Counted from the stretch's first letter, positions 16,851 to 26,249 are shown. The stretch is 64,000 nt of DNA from Kaistella polysaccharea (GCF_020410745.1 NZ_CP084528.1:1-64000), one strand, 5' to 3'. Program-made: numbers and translations. Notes: a model not told the origin generated them from the sequence alone.

Positions 16851-18719
16851 ATGAACATGAAAAAACATTTTACGTTTCTCTTTCTTTTATTCGTAGCGAT
16901 TTCTTTCGCTCAAATCCAGAAAGTAGAACCCGCCTTTTGGTGGCACGGAATGAAAAATCCTGACCTCCAAATTTTAGTTTACGGAAAAGATATTTCAAAA
17001 TATCAAGTTGAACTTTCCGATAATATTAAAGTAAAAGACCTAACGAAAACGGAAAACCCAAACTATGTTTTCATCACCATAAATACCGATGAGGTTCAGA
17101 AACCTTCTTTTAAAATCAATTTTAAAAACGGAAATAGAACGGTCGATTCTTACACTTACGAACTCAAGAATAGAAAGCCTGGTTCTGCGGACAGAAATTC
17201 ATTTTCCTCAAAAGACGTCATGTATTTAATTATGCCTGACCGATTTGCAAATGGCGATCCTTCCAACGATTCACAACCGAATCTCACCGAAAAAGCAAAC
17301 CGCAGTTTACCAAGCGGAAGACATGGCGGCGATTTGCGTGGAATCATTAACAATTTAGATTATCTCCAGAATTTAGGAGTTACAGCACTTTGGCTCACGC
17401 CGGCAAATGAAGACAACGAAAAAAATACTTCGTATCACGGTTACGCCCAAACTGATTTATACAAAATCGACGGCCGTTACGGAAGCAATGCAGAATATCT
17501 CGAACTTTCCCAAAAACTTAAACAGCGTGGAATGATGTTGATTCAGGATTACGTCACCAATCATTGGGGAATTTCACACTGGCTGATTCAGGATTTACCG
17601 ACCAAAGACTGGATTCATCAATTCAAAGACGGCGAAGGAAAATTCGGCTTTAAAAGATCGAACTACAGAACAACTTCTCAATTCGATACCAACGTTTCAG
17701 AAATCGATAAAAAGGAAGCCCTAAACGGTTGGTTCGATACGACAATGCCGGATCTTAATCAAAGTAATCCTTTGGTCTTAAAGTATTTGACCCAAAATGC
17801 AATCTGGTGGATCGAATATGCTGAGCTCGGCGGATTACGCGTTGATACTTATCCGTACAACGATAAAGTGGCCATGGCAAAATGGGCTAAAGCGATTACC
17901 GATGAATATCCAAAATTCAATATTGTCGGTGAAGCGTGGATGTATAATCCGGCGCATATTTCTTATTGGCAGAAGGATTCTAAGATTGGAGCCATTGATG
18001 GTTACAATTCCAACCTTCCGTCGGTTATGGATTTTACGCTTTTCACAGATTTGCCCAATGCGCTGAAAGAAGAAGAAAGTTGGGACAAAGGAATGATCAA
18101 AATTTACAACTCTTTTGGTAACGATTTCCTTTATCCGGACATCAATAATATTTTAGTATTTTTTGAAAACCATGATACCGAAAGATTTAACGAGATTTTT
18201 AAAGGTGATGTACGGTATTACAAAATGGCGATGTCTTTAATGGCAACCGTTCGCGGAATTCCACAAATTTATTACGGCTCCGAAATCGGAATGCAAGGTG
18301 ATAAGAACAAAGGTGGCGACGCCGATATCCGACGAGATTTTCCGGGAGGTTGGAAAGGCGATTCTCAAAATGCGTTCAATCCTGAAACCCAAACTTTAGA
18401 ACAAAAAGAATTTCATAATTATACCCAGGAATTATTAAACTGGCGAAAAGGAAAAGAAGTCATTCACACTGGAAAAACCAAACATTATATGCCAAAGGAA
18501 AAGGTCTATGTTTACTTTAGATATAACGACAATGACAAAGTAATGGTCATTATTAACAACAATGAAAAAGACCAGACCTTAGACCTAAACCGTTTCGCCG
18601 AATCATTAAATGGCGTTTCAAACGGTAAAGATGTTATTTCAGGAAAAGAATTTTCTTTTACACCACAAAATAAAGTCACGGTTTCAGGAAAATCTTCATT
18701 AATTTTAGAGCTTCAATAA
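16851..18719 (+). CDS. GH13 alpha-amylase family, neopullulanase/cyclomaltodextrinase-like (SusA-like)
   Basis: Probably periplasmic enzyme that cuts alpha-1,4-glucan chains. The signal peptide (FLFLLFVAISFAQ) has no lipobox. An N-terminal cyclomaltodextrinase-type domain (WWHGMKNPDLQILVYG) spans about residues 25-115. The catalytic barrel holds the GH13 regions: DYVTNH, GGLRVD with nucleophile D332, GEAW with acid E361 and FFENHD with D442. The length of 622 residues fits SusA. An alternative ATG two codons in (16857) is equally possible. It leads a unit with the next two genes (14- and 38-base gaps). Confidence 0.92.
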   Translation: MNMKKHFTFLFLLFVAISFAQIQKVEPAFWWHGMKNPDLQILVYGKDISKYQVELSDNIKVKDLTKTENPNYVFITINTDEVQKPSFKINFKNGNRTVDSYTYELKNRKPGSADRNSFSSKDVMYLIMPDRFANGDPSNDSQPNLTEKANRSLPSGRHGGDLRGIINNLDYLQNLGVTALWLTPANEDNEKNTSYHGYAQTDLYKIDGRYGSNAEYLELSQKLKQRGMMLIQDYVTNHWGISHWLIQDLPTKDWIHQFKDGEGKFGFKRSNYRTTSQFDTNVSEIDKKEALNGWFDTTMPDLNQSNPLVLKYLTQNAIWWIEYAELGGLRVDTYPYNDKVAMAKWAKAITDEYPKFNIVGEAWMYNPAHISYWQKDSKIGAIDGYNSNLPSVMDFTLFTDLPNALKEEESWDKGMIKIYNSFGNDFLYPDINNILVFFENHDTERFNEIFKGDVRYYKMAMSLMATVRGIPQIYYGSEIGMQGDKNKGGDADIRRDFPGGWKGDSQNAFNPETQTLEQKEFHNYTQELLNWRKGKEVIHTGKTKHYMPKEKVYVYFRYNDNDKVMVIINNNEKDQTLDLNRFAESLNGVSNGKDVISGKEFSFTPQNKVTVSGKSSLILELQ

Positions 18720-18733
18720 TAATACTTTAAAAA

Positions 18734-19255
18734 ATGAAAAAGAATATCGCTTTTACAATATTCGCGTTAACGTTATTTTTCACGACCTCTCTTTTCGCCC
18801 AGAAAAAAGGTTTTTACGAAAACGTCCAGAAAAAAAATATCAGCAAAGTTTTAGATGATTTGAATTTATATGCCTCTACGGCAGATTTTACAAATTACTT
18901 TAATCTTTACGCAGAAGAATCAACGTTTATCGGAACTGATGCCAATGAAATTTGGAACAAAAAAGAATTCATGGCCTATTCCAAACCGCATTTTGACAAA
19001 GGAAAAGCCTGGACTTTTACTTCTCTAAAAAGAAATATCACTTTCAGCGCCGATGGAAAATACGCTTGGTTCGATGAATTACTCGATACTCAAATGAAAC
19101 TTTGTCGCGGAAGTGGCGTTTTGGAAAAAATCGGGAACCAATGGAAAATCAGACAATATGTTCTATCAATGACTGTCCCTAATGATGTCAGCAAAGAAAT
19201 CATCAAAATAAAAACACCGATTGAAGATGCTGTAATTTCTGATCTGAAGAAGTAA
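18734..19255 (+). CDS. Secreted NTF2-like (SnoaL-like) protein of unknown role
   Basis: A 173-residue precursor with a clear signal peptide (IAFTIFALTLFFTTSLFAQ), so exported. The rest fits the NTF2-like cone fold: helices (ISKVLDDLNLYASTADFTNYFNLYAEESTFIGTD), then strands (WTFTSLKRNITFSADGKYAWFDELLD, GSGVLEKIGNQWKIRQYVLSMTVP). No catalytic residues are evident. It sits 14 bases after the GH13 gene and 38 before the sugar transporter gene, so it is expressed with starch genes. A binding or regulatory role in the periplasm is only inference. Confidence 0.85.
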   Translation: MKKNIAFTIFALTLFFTTSLFAQKKGFYENVQKKNISKVLDDLNLYASTADFTNYFNLYAEESTFIGTDANEIWNKKEFMAYSKPHFDKGKAWTFTSLKRNITFSADGKYAWFDELLDTQMKLCRGSGVLEKIGNQWKIRQYVLSMTVPNDVSKEIIKIKTPIEDAVISDLKK

Positions 19256-19293
19256 TATTTTCAATTGTCAACTATCAACTATCAACTAAAATT

Positions 19294-20679
19294 ATGGCTC
19301 AAAAAATAAAACCAAACCTTTCTATTTCTCAGATTATCAACATGAGTATGGGTTTCCTGGGAATCCAACTGGCATTTGGTTTACAAAATGGAAATGCGAG
19401 TAGAATATTTGCAAATCTAGGCGCAAATGTGGAAGATCTTTCTTTGTTTTGGCTAGTTGCGCCCATCATGGGTTTAATTGTACAGCCCTTAATAGGGCAT
19501 TTTGGTGACAATACGTGGTCTGAAAGGTGGGGAAGGAGAAAACCTTACTTTTTAATCGGTGCAGTTTTGTGTGCAATCGGCTTAGTTTTACTTCCCAATG
19601 CTCCCTCGATGTCCCACCTTTTGGCAGGGAATGCGCTAATATTAGCGGTGATTTTCATGGCGATGATGGACGGTTCAATTAATGTGGCGATGGAACCCTT
19701 CCGCGCTCTTGTTGGTGATATGTTGCCGAAACACCAAGGAACTTTAGGATTTTCCATCCAAACGATTTTGATCGGTATTGGCGCCGTTATCGGATCTTAT
19801 CTGCCCAGTGCCCTTACTTACTTTGGTGCTTCAAACGTAGCTCCAGAGGGATTTGTTGCAAATAATGTGATTTACTCCTTTTATGTTGGTGCCGCAGTTT
19901 TAATTATATCAATTCTATATACAATATTTACAACCAAAGAATATTCTCCAAAAGACTTCGCAGATTTTGCTGGAGATGATGAAGTAGCAGAGCGGTCAAA
20001 GTTCAGCGATATTTTCAAAGATTTTGCCAAGATTCCCTCTAAGATGAAAAAACTTGGAGTAGTTCAATTTTTTTCCTGGTTTGCCTTATTCACAATGTGG
20101 GTTTTTACCACAAGTGCTTTGGCAACTCACCATTTTGGCCTTTCGCCGGAAGATACCAATTCAGTAGGATTTAGTAAAGCAGGTGATTTAACCGGTAGAC
20201 TTTTTGGAATGTACAATTTCTGGGCAATTCCTTTTGCATTTCTGTTAACGCCTATAGCAACAAGGATTGGCAAAAAACAGACGCACGCTCTAGCACTACT
20301 TTGTGGAGGATTAGGTTTGATTTCAATGTTTTTTATTAAAGACACCAGCATGCTCTGGATTTCAATGATCGGGCTAGGATTTGCCTGGGCAAGTATTTTA
20401 GCAATGCCGTATGCGATGTTAATTGATGCGATTCCACAACGTAAAATGGGAATTTATATGGGAATTTTTAATTTCTTTATTGTAATGCCGCAGATTATCA
20501 ATGGTCTTTTCGGAGGGATGATCGTTGCTAATGTTTTTGGTAAAATGGCTATTGATTATGTAGTTGTGGGCGGAGTTTGTATGTTGATCGCTGCTGCTGT
20601 AACCATGTTTTTAATTAAAAATGATGAAGATGAAACGCCGAAAGAAATAGCGGAAGAGATTAAGCAGGTTCATTTTTAA
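19294..20679 (+). CDS. MFS sugar transporter (GPH/SLC45-like maltose or glucose symporter)
   Basis: Inner-membrane carrier of 461 residues with about 12 hydrophobic helices. Between helices 2 and 3 is GHFGDNTWSERWGRRKPYFLIGA, the D-x4-5-GRRRP signature shared with plant sucrose carriers and bacterial maltose symporters. The N-terminal motif MGFLGIQLAFGLQNGNASRIF is also typical. By context it carries maltose or glucose made by the periplasmic GH13 and GH97 enzymes into the cytoplasm, driven by a cation gradient. The ion and exact sugar cannot be read. It ends the third transcription unit of the locus. Confidence 0.9.
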   Translation: MAQKIKPNLSISQIINMSMGFLGIQLAFGLQNGNASRIFANLGANVEDLSLFWLVAPIMGLIVQPLIGHFGDNTWSERWGRRKPYFLIGAVLCAIGLVLLPNAPSMSHLLAGNALILAVIFMAMMDGSINVAMEPFRALVGDMLPKHQGTLGFSIQTILIGIGAVIGSYLPSALTYFGASNVAPEGFVANNVIYSFYVGAAVLIISILYTIFTTKEYSPKDFADFAGDDEVAERSKFSDIFKDFAKIPSKMKKLGVVQFFSWFALFTMWVFTTSALATHHFGLSPEDTNSVGFSKAGDLTGRLFGMYNFWAIPFAFLLTPIATRIGKKQTHALALLCGGLGLISMFFIKDTSMLWISMIGLGFAWASILAMPYAMLIDAIPQRKMGIYMGIFNFFIVMPQIINGLFGGMIVANVFGKMAIDYVVVGGVCMLIAAAVTMFLIKNDEDETPKEIAEEIKQVHF

Positions 20680-20774
20680 ATTGTAATAAAATGATTAGAA
20701 AAGTTTGATTAATCTTTAACATTTTTAGCGCTAAATTTGGTCAAGAGATATTTTTACAAAAGAAACTCAAAACA

Positions 20775-20805
20775 AAGCCGTCTCTATATTGGGGCGGCTT
20801 CGTTC
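20775..20805 (+). terminator. Terminator downstream of the starch locus
   Basis: A 10-bp stem with two wobbles (AAGCCG outer arms, 20775-20784 with 20791-20800) and a weak T-rich tail, about 95 bases after the transporter stop. No ORF was found between. Confidence 0.5.
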
Positions 20806-20875
20806 ATTTAAATTCTTCTGAAAAGTTTTACTGCGCTTCTTATCTTAAATCAATGTCTATCAATCATTAAGATGG

Positions 20876-20883
20876 TATTTTTG
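20876..20883 (+). promoter_or_regulatory. -7 promoter box TATTTTTG before the pirin gene
   Basis: An exact TAnnTTTG match, 42 bases upstream of the ATG at 20926. It makes the pirin gene a separate unit from the starch locus. Confidence 0.5.
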
Positions 20884-20925
20884 TTTAGTAATTAAAAGTA
20901 AATATTTAAACTTAAAAGAACAGAT

Positions 20926-21636
20926 ATGAAAACAGTTTATCACAAAGCAGATTCCCGTGGTTATGCAGATCATGGTTGGCTAAAATCTCACCATACCTTT
21001 AGTTTTGCAAATTATCACAACCCTGAAAGAATGAACTTTGGAGTTTTGCGGGTTCTAAATGATGATCAGGTTGCTTCAGGAATGGGTTTTGGAACGCATC
21101 CGCACCGCGATATGGAAATTATTTCTATTCCACTCGAAGGTGATTTAGAACACAAAGACTCAATAGGAACAACTTCAGTTATTAGAAAAGGTGAAATTCA
21201 GGTGATGAGCGCCGGAACTGGTGTGCACCACAGCGAATACAATAAAAATAAAGAAGAAATCGTGAAGTTTTTGCAGATTTGGATTATTCCAAACAAAATG
21301 AATGTTGAACCACGTTACGACCAAATCAGCATTAAAGAAGGTGAGAAAATAAATGATTTTCAGCAAATTCTTTCGCCAAATCCAGATGATGAAGGAGTTT
21401 GGATTTATCAGGATGCCTGGTTTAATATGGGAAAATTTGATCAAAAAACCGTCAAAAATTACGATTTACATAAGCCTGGAAATGGTGTTTACCTATTTGT
21501 GTTGAACGGTTCCGCAAAAGTTGGCGATCAGATATTAGAAACCAGAGACGGTCTCGGCATTTGGGAGGCCGAAAATTTTACTATCGAAGCTGGCGAAAAT
21601 TCTGAACTATTATTGATGGAAGTTCCGATGGAATGA
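20926..21636 (+). CDS. Pirin family protein (bicupin)
   Basis: A cytoplasmic bicupin of 236 residues. Metal ligands of the first cupin are visible in GTHPHRDMEIISIPLEGDLEHKDS (residues ~57-80) and GTGVHHSEYN near residue 100, the usual three His plus Glu set. Related YhhW-type proteins oxidise quercetin in vitro; human pirin is an iron redox sensor. The natural role here is unknown. It has its own promoter and terminator, so it is monocistronic. Confidence 0.93.
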   Translation: MKTVYHKADSRGYADHGWLKSHHTFSFANYHNPERMNFGVLRVLNDDQVASGMGFGTHPHRDMEIISIPLEGDLEHKDSIGTTSVIRKGEIQVMSAGTGVHHSEYNKNKEEIVKFLQIWIIPNKMNVEPRYDQISIKEGEKINDFQQILSPNPDDEGVWIYQDAWFNMGKFDQKTVKNYDLHKPGNGVYLFVLNGSAKVGDQILETRDGLGIWEAENFTIEAGENSELLLMEVPME

Positions 21637-21693
21637 TAATTAATAATTTCAAAATGTAATCTAGACAATGTCGTTATCGATGAGGAATAAATA

Positions 21694-21722
21694 AAAAAGC
21701 GGACGAAAGCCCGCTTTTTTTT
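21694..21722. terminator. Bidirectional terminator between pirin and DUF808 genes
   Basis: A 9-bp stem (AAAAAGCGG, 21694-21702 with 21711-21719) with an eight-base loop and T runs on both strands, between convergent genes. Confidence 0.75.
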
Positions 21723-21737
21723 ACACTTAAAATTTTA

Positions 21738-22646
21738 TTATTTTTTAATCAATGAAATTGCTTTACTACCCAATTTAAAAATCGGAATTGCAATCAAGCC
21801 ACCAATAAGTCCTGCTAAAGCTTCCCTTAAAGTTGCATTCAAATTTGGAATAAAATGATGGTGAATCCAATCGATATTATGTACAAAAATGCTTCCGGCA
21901 ACCAATATCAATGCAATCGTACCTACTACGCCCAAACCTTTAATCACCCAAGGCAAAGCATTTACGAGAAAATTTCCTAAAGTAACCAAAAAGCCACTTT
22001 CTGTTTTCGATCTTTTAATGAGTTTGTAGCCGGCGTCGTCCATCCGCACGATGAGTGCGACAATCCCGTAAACTCCTACCGTTGCAATAATTGCTACAAT
22101 GGAAACGGTCACGATTTCAACGAGCAGCGGATTGAATTGTGATTTCAGCGTCCCGTAACCTACTTTGGCAGAAGCTAATGCAATGATTACGATTTCTAGG
22201 GACAGAATAAAATCTGTAGTAATGGCAGATTTAACCCTGGATTTTTCCAGGTCTGCACCATTTTCAGCAGTTTGGGCAGCTTCTTTAATTACTTCATGCC
22301 CTTTTTTCCCACGGTGAAATAAATATTCGATTATTTTTTCCATTCCTTCATAAGCGAGATAAAATCCCCCAAATATTAAAATGATCGTAATTGCAGGTTC
22401 ATAAAGCCATTGTAGCAAAAAAACAATCGGAACAATGATCAGTTTATTGATGAAAGATCCTTTCATAATGTTCATAAGAACAGGAATTTCCCGAGATTCT
22501 AAGAAACCAGTAGCTTTCTCGGCATTTACGGCAAGATCATCACCTAAAATCCCGGCAGTTTTTTGGGTAGCTAATTTTGCGGTAACTGCCACATCATCCA
22601 TTAGCGCTGCGATATCATCTAAAATTGCAAAAAATCCTGAAGCCAT
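21738..22646 (-). CDS. DUF808 family inner membrane protein (YedI-like)
   Basis: A membrane protein of 302 residues with about six hydrophobic segments. The N-terminus MASGFFAILDDIAALMDDVAVTAKLATQKTAGILGDDLAVNAEKATGF is the family signature. Further family blocks are REIPVLMNIMKGSFINKLI and AITTDFILSLEIVIIALA. The function is unknown for the family as a whole. A -7 box lies 17 bases upstream. Confidence 0.93.
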   Translation of the reverse strand: MASGFFAILDDIAALMDDVAVTAKLATQKTAGILGDDLAVNAEKATGFLESREIPVLMNIMKGSFINKLIIVPIVFLLQWLYEPAITIILIFGGFYLAYEGMEKIIEYLFHRGKKGHEVIKEAAQTAENGADLEKSRVKSAITTDFILSLEIVIIALASAKVGYGTLKSQFNPLLVEIVTVSIVAIIATVGVYGIVALIVRMDDAGYKLIKRSKTESGFLVTLGNFLVNALPWVIKGLGVVGTIALILVAGSIFVHNIDWIHHHFIPNLNATLREALAGLIGGLIAIPIFKLGSKAISLIKK

Positions 22647-22662
22647 AAATTGTATTTAAGGG

Positions 22663-22670
22663 CAAAAATA
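22663..22670 (-). promoter_or_regulatory. -7 promoter box TATTTTTG before the DUF808 gene
   Basis: An exact TAnnTTTG on the minus strand, 17 bases before the start codon at 22646. Confidence 0.5.
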
Positions 22671-22779
22671 GATAATTTAAGAGAATCTCACTTCATTTAA
22701 TTTCCGAGCATGAATTATTTTACCTTATAAAAATATTAAAAATAGTGGGTCTAAATTTCACCATCATCTTAAAAATCAT

Positions 22780-22787
22780 TATTTTTG
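22780..22787 (+). promoter_or_regulatory. -7 promoter box TATTTTTG of the purM leader
   Basis: An exact TAnnTTTG. The predicted transcript would start near 22794, 13 bases before a GTG-started short ORF and 90 bases before a strong terminator. Confidence 0.5.
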
Positions 22788-22806
22788 CAAAACCAAATTT
22801 TTAGAA

Positions 22807-22881
22807 GTGAAAACGCATCAATTATATTCACCAAAAGAAATATTCCAAAATTTTGGAAATGTAATCGACGCTGAAAAATAA
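22807..22881 (+). CDS. Putative 24-codon leader ORF before purM
   Basis: A GTG-started frame encodes a 24-residue peptide beginning (M/V)KTHQLYSPKEIFQNFG and ending DAEK, with a TAA two bases before a strong terminator stem. It lies just after a -7 box. The arrangement promoter, short ORF, terminator, biosynthetic genes is that of an attenuator leader. Equally it could be the 5' stub of a lost gene. I do not recognise the peptide. No known riboswitch fold was identified by eye. Confidence 0.35.
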   Translation: MKTHQLYSPKEIFQNFGNVIDAEK

Positions 22882-22883
22882 TT

Positions 22884-22920
22884 AAAAAGCCGACGGTCAA
22901 TATGACGGTCGGCTTTTTTT
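22884..22920 (+). terminator. Strong terminator upstream of purM (possible attenuator)
   Basis: An 11-bp outer stem (22884-22894 with 22908-22918), then one mismatch and four more pairs (22896-22899 with 22903-22906), closed by a three-base loop, with a T run. It lies 54 bases before the purM ATG on the same strand. Confidence 0.8.
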
Positions 22921-22973
22921 ATTTCCGTAACTTTTAAAACTGTTACTATTGAACAAATTTTTAAAATCCAACA

Positions 22974-23963
22974 ATGAGCAATACCTATAAATCTGCTGGT
23001 GTCGATAAGGAAGAAGGTTATAAAACCGTCGATAAAATAAAAACTGCTGTTGCTGAAACGCACAATGCCAATGTTTTAAATAATTTAGGAAGTTTTGGGG
23101 CTTTCTATGAAATTGCGGGCTATAAAAATCCGGTTTTGGTGAGTGGAACCGATGGAGTAGGAACAAAGTTGAAAGTTGCGCTCGATTCTAAAAAATATGA
23201 CTCTATTGGTGTAGATTGTTTTGCAATGTGTGCCAATGATATTATCTGTCACGGCGCAAAACCGTTATTCTTTCTCGATTATTTGGCCTGCGGAAAACTG
23301 GATGCTGATATCGCCGCCGAAATTGTGATGGGAATGGTGAAAGCTTGTAAAGACAATAATTGCGCACTCATCGGGGGAGAAACCGCAGAAATGCCGGGAA
23401 TGTATAAACCTGGAGATTATGATGTTGCTGGTTTTTGTGTAGGAATTGTTGAAAAAGATCAAATCATCGATGGTTCCGCAATTAAAAAAGGCTGTAAAAT
23501 AATTGCGATTCCAAGTTCTGGATTTCATTCCAATGGTTTTTCATTGGTGAGAAAAATATTTACCGATTTCAATGAAGAGTTTGAAGGAAAACCTTTGTAT
23601 GAAACACTTTTAGAACCTACGAGATTGTATTACCAACCGATTCACAAAATCTTGGAAGAAGTAAATCTTTGTGGAATTGCGCACATTACAGGGGGCGGAA
23701 TTATTGAAAATATCCCGCGTATTATTCCCGAAAATCTTTGTGCAACCATTGATACTTCCAAAATTAAAATTCCATCCGTTATGCTGGAATTGGAAAAGCG
23801 TGGAAATATCGATCGCCTGGAAATGTATGGTACTTTCAATATGGGCGTAGGAATGGTCGTAATGATTGATGCACAACATGCTGAAAAAGTGATCAACTTA
23901 GTGGATGATGCCTATGAAATTGGTGAAATCACAGTTGGCCCTGAGAAAATTAATTTAATTTAG
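22974..23963 (+). CDS. purM: Phosphoribosylformylglycinamidine cyclo-ligase (AIR synthetase)
   Basis: Fifth step of purine synthesis: ATP-dependent closure of FGAM to AIR, in the cytoplasm. The 329-residue chain has family marks GTDGVGTKLKVA near residue 62, GVDCFAMCANDIICHGAKPLFFLDYLA at 79-105 and GGETAEMPGMY near residue 135, then GFHSNGFSLVRK and the C-terminal HITGGGIIENIPR. It heads the purMNH group; the gap to purN is about 55 bases. A possible attenuator lies upstream. Confidence 0.96.
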   Translation: MSNTYKSAGVDKEEGYKTVDKIKTAVAETHNANVLNNLGSFGAFYEIAGYKNPVLVSGTDGVGTKLKVALDSKKYDSIGVDCFAMCANDIICHGAKPLFFLDYLACGKLDADIAAEIVMGMVKACKDNNCALIGGETAEMPGMYKPGDYDVAGFCVGIVEKDQIIDGSAIKKGCKIIAIPSSGFHSNGFSLVRKIFTDFNEEFEGKPLYETLLEPTRLYYQPIHKILEEVNLCGIAHITGGGIIENIPRIIPENLCATIDTSKIKIPSVMLELEKRGNIDRLEMYGTFNMGVGMVVMIDAQHAEKVINLVDDAYEIGEITVGPEKINLI

Positions 23964-24018
23964 AATAAGATAGCAGAATTTAAAATCAAGAAATAACAAC
24001 TTGATCTTGCCTTTCATC

Positions 24019-24585
24019 ATGAAAAATATTGTTGTCTTAGTTTCCGGTGGTGGTACTAATCTGCAAAGAATCATCGACTGCATCGAAAGTGGAGAAATTA
24101 CAAATGCTCAAATTTCTTTAGTTGTGGCTGATCGAGAATGTTTCGGCTTGGAGCGTGCTGCAAAACACGGCATCAAAACTCAGCTAATTCCGAGAGGTAC
24201 ATTATTTTCATCAAAATTAAGCCAAATTCTACCGGAAAATACTGATTTGATCGTGCTTGCTGGATTTTTATCAATTTTAAATAAAGAATTCTGTGAATCA
24301 TTTAAAGGAAAAATTATTAATATTCATCCGGCGTTATTACCTAAGTTTGGAGGTAAAGGCATGTGGGGACATCACGTTCACGACGCAGTTTTAGAAGCTG
24401 GTGAAAAAGAAAGTGGCGCAACGGTTCATTACGTAACATCTGGAATTGATGAAGGAGAAATCATCCTGCAAAAATCTTTTCCAATCACTGAAAATGAAAC
24501 TGCCGAAACTTTAGCACAAAAAATTCATCAGGTTGAATTTGAAATTTTTCCGAAAGCAATTAATTTAGTTTTAAATAATTATTAA
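24019..24585 (+). CDS. purN: Phosphoribosylglycinamide formyltransferase
   Basis: Transfers formyl from 10-formyl-THF to GAR, third step of purine synthesis. It has the N-terminal phosphate loop SGGGTNLQRIID and the active-site run INIHPALLPKFGG (Asn and His about residues 99-101) with the catalytic Asp in GIDEGEII. I begin at the ATG at 24019 (MKNIVVLVSGGGT); the frame is open to a TTG at 24001, but the enzyme normally begins with this strand. Length 188 residues is standard. The second gene of the purMNH group. Confidence 0.95.
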   Translation: MKNIVVLVSGGGTNLQRIIDCIESGEITNAQISLVVADRECFGLERAAKHGIKTQLIPRGTLFSSKLSQILPENTDLIVLAGFLSILNKEFCESFKGKIINIHPALLPKFGGKGMWGHHVHDAVLEAGEKESGATVHYVTSGIDEGEIILQKSFPITENETAETLAQKIHQVEFEIFPKAINLVLNNY

Positions 24586-24633
24586 ATAAATTGGGAATCT
24601 AGATTCTTGATTCTCATATCTAAATAAAACAAA

Positions 24634-26151
24634 ATGTCAAAAAAAAGAGCGCTTATCTCTGTTTCCGATAAATCTGGACTCATTGATTTTGCAAAATTTT
24701 TAGAAGCCAACAATTACGAATTAATTTCTACGGGCGGAACTTTTAAACATTTAAAAGATGCTGGATTAAATCCGATTCAAATTGATGAAGTCACCGATTT
24801 TCCCGAAATGTTAGATGGTCGCGTGAAAACACTGCATCCAAAAGTACACGGAGGTTTACTGGCCGTTCGGTCCAACGAGCAACATATGAATACGGTCACA
24901 GAGCACGAAATTATTTTAATTGATATGGTCGTGGTTAATCTTTATCCATTCTTCGCACATGCAAATACCGACATTTCATTAGATGAAAAAGTAGAATTTA
25001 TAGACATTGGTGGACCTTCTATGTTACGTTCTGGCGCGAAAAACTTTCAGTCAGTTGCAGTCATAACAAATGTGGAGGACTATGAAATCGTTCAACAGGA
25101 AATGGAACAAAATGGCGAAACTACTTTGCAAACCAGAAAAAAATTAGCCGGAAAAGTTTTCAATCTTACTTCGGCATATGATGCTGCAATTGCACAGATG
25201 CTTTTAGATGAAGAATATCCACAATATTTAAACGCCTCTTACCAGAAGGTTTCTGATCTGCGATATGGTGAAAATCCGCATCAAAGTGCCGCCTATTATG
25301 TTTCAACCACCGAAAATGGTGCGATGAAAGATTTCGAGATTTTAGGAGGAAAGGAATTATCTTTTAACAATCTGCGTGATATGGATTTATGCTGGAAGGT
25401 TGTTAACGAGTTCCAGAACGAAATGGCGTGTTGTGCAGTAAAACATTCTACACCTTGTGGAGTAGCAATTGGCACGACGGCGGTAGAAACCTATACCAAA
25501 ACATTTGAATGTGATCCGGTTTCTATTTTTGGTGGAATTATCGGCATGAACTTCACTGTTGATGTGGCAACAGCGGAAGAACTCAGCAAAACTTTTCTAG
25601 AAATTGTAATGGCACCAGATTTCGATGAAGCTGCTCTGGAAGTTTTAAGAAACAAAAAAAATCTGCGGATTATCAAAATAAAAAATCAAGTTTCGGATCA
25701 CCAAACTTGGGTTAAGATAGACGGCGGAATGCTTGTTCAAGCCAATGATAATCAGTTTTCTGATGATATTAAAACCGTAACAACGTGTCAACCTACGGCT
25801 GACCAGGAAAAAGCATTGCTGTTTGCACAACGCGTCGTGAAATATGTGAAGTCAAATGCGATCGTTGTTTCCAACGGGGTTCAGGCTTTAGGAATTGGCG
25901 GGGGTCAGGTGAATAGAATCTGGGCCACTCAACATGCTGTAGAAAGAGCAAAAGAAAAATTTGGCGGTGAATTGGTGTTAGCTTCCGATGCATTTTTTCC
26001 GTTCCGTGATGTTGTTGATTTTTGTGCAAAAGAAGGCATTAAAGCTATTATTCAGCCCGGCGGCAGCATGCGTGACGAAGATAGTATTCAGGCAGCCGAT
26101 GAATATGGAATTCCGATGATGTTAACAGGAATGCGCCATTTTCTGCATTGA
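24634..26151 (+). CDS. purH: Bifunctional AICAR formyltransferase/IMP cyclohydrolase
   Basis: Last two steps to IMP, in the cytoplasm. The N-terminal cyclohydrolase (MGS-like) domain reads [18 protein letters not shown] with STGGTFKHL and [16 protein letters not shown]. The C-terminal formyltransferase domain carries [12 protein letters not shown] (the Lys-His pair) and, near the end, [27 protein letters not shown]. Length 505 residues is normal. About 48 bases after purN, so likely co-transcribed. Confidence 0.97.
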   Translation: MSKKRALISVSDKSGLIDFAKFLEANNYELISTGGTFKHLKDAGLNPIQIDEVTDFPEMLDGRVKTLHPKVHGGLLAVRSNEQHMNTVTEHEIILIDMVVVNLYPFFAHANTDISLDEKVEFIDIGGPSMLRSGAKNFQSVAVITNVEDYEIVQQEMEQNGETTLQTRKKLAGKVFNLTSAYDAAIAQMLLDEEYPQYLNASYQKVSDLRYGENPHQSAAYYVSTTENGAMKDFEILGGKELSFNNLRDMDLCWKVVNEFQNEMACCAVKHSTPCGVAIGTTAVETYTKTFECDPVSIFGGIIGMNFTVDVATAEELSKTFLEIVMAPDFDEAALEVLRNKKNLRIIKIKNQVSDHQTWVKIDGGMLVQANDNQFSDDIKTVTTCQPTADQEKALLFAQRVVKYVKSNAIVVSNGVQALGIGGGQVNRIWATQHAVERAKEKFGGELVLASDAFFPFRDVVDFCAKEGIKAIIQPGGSMRDEDSIQAADEYGIPMMLTGMRHFLH

Positions 26152-26216
26152 TTTTGCGGTAGACAGAAAAAAACAGTTTTTTTTAAGGTAAATTTGAAAT
26201 ACACTTTTCAAATTAG

Positions 26217-26224
26217 TAATTTTG
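26217..26224 (+). promoter_or_regulatory. -7 promoter box TAATTTTG before purD
   Basis: An exact TAnnTTTG, 25 bases before the purD ATG. It suggests purD has its own start even though it follows purH by 98 bases. Confidence 0.5.
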
Positions 26225-26249
26225 TAGAATTCAAAACAATCAAATAAAA

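Noticed and set aside
22818-23166. Two minus-strand frames over the purM start
   Set aside because: They run antisense through the terminator and purM; the plus-strand gene is certain.
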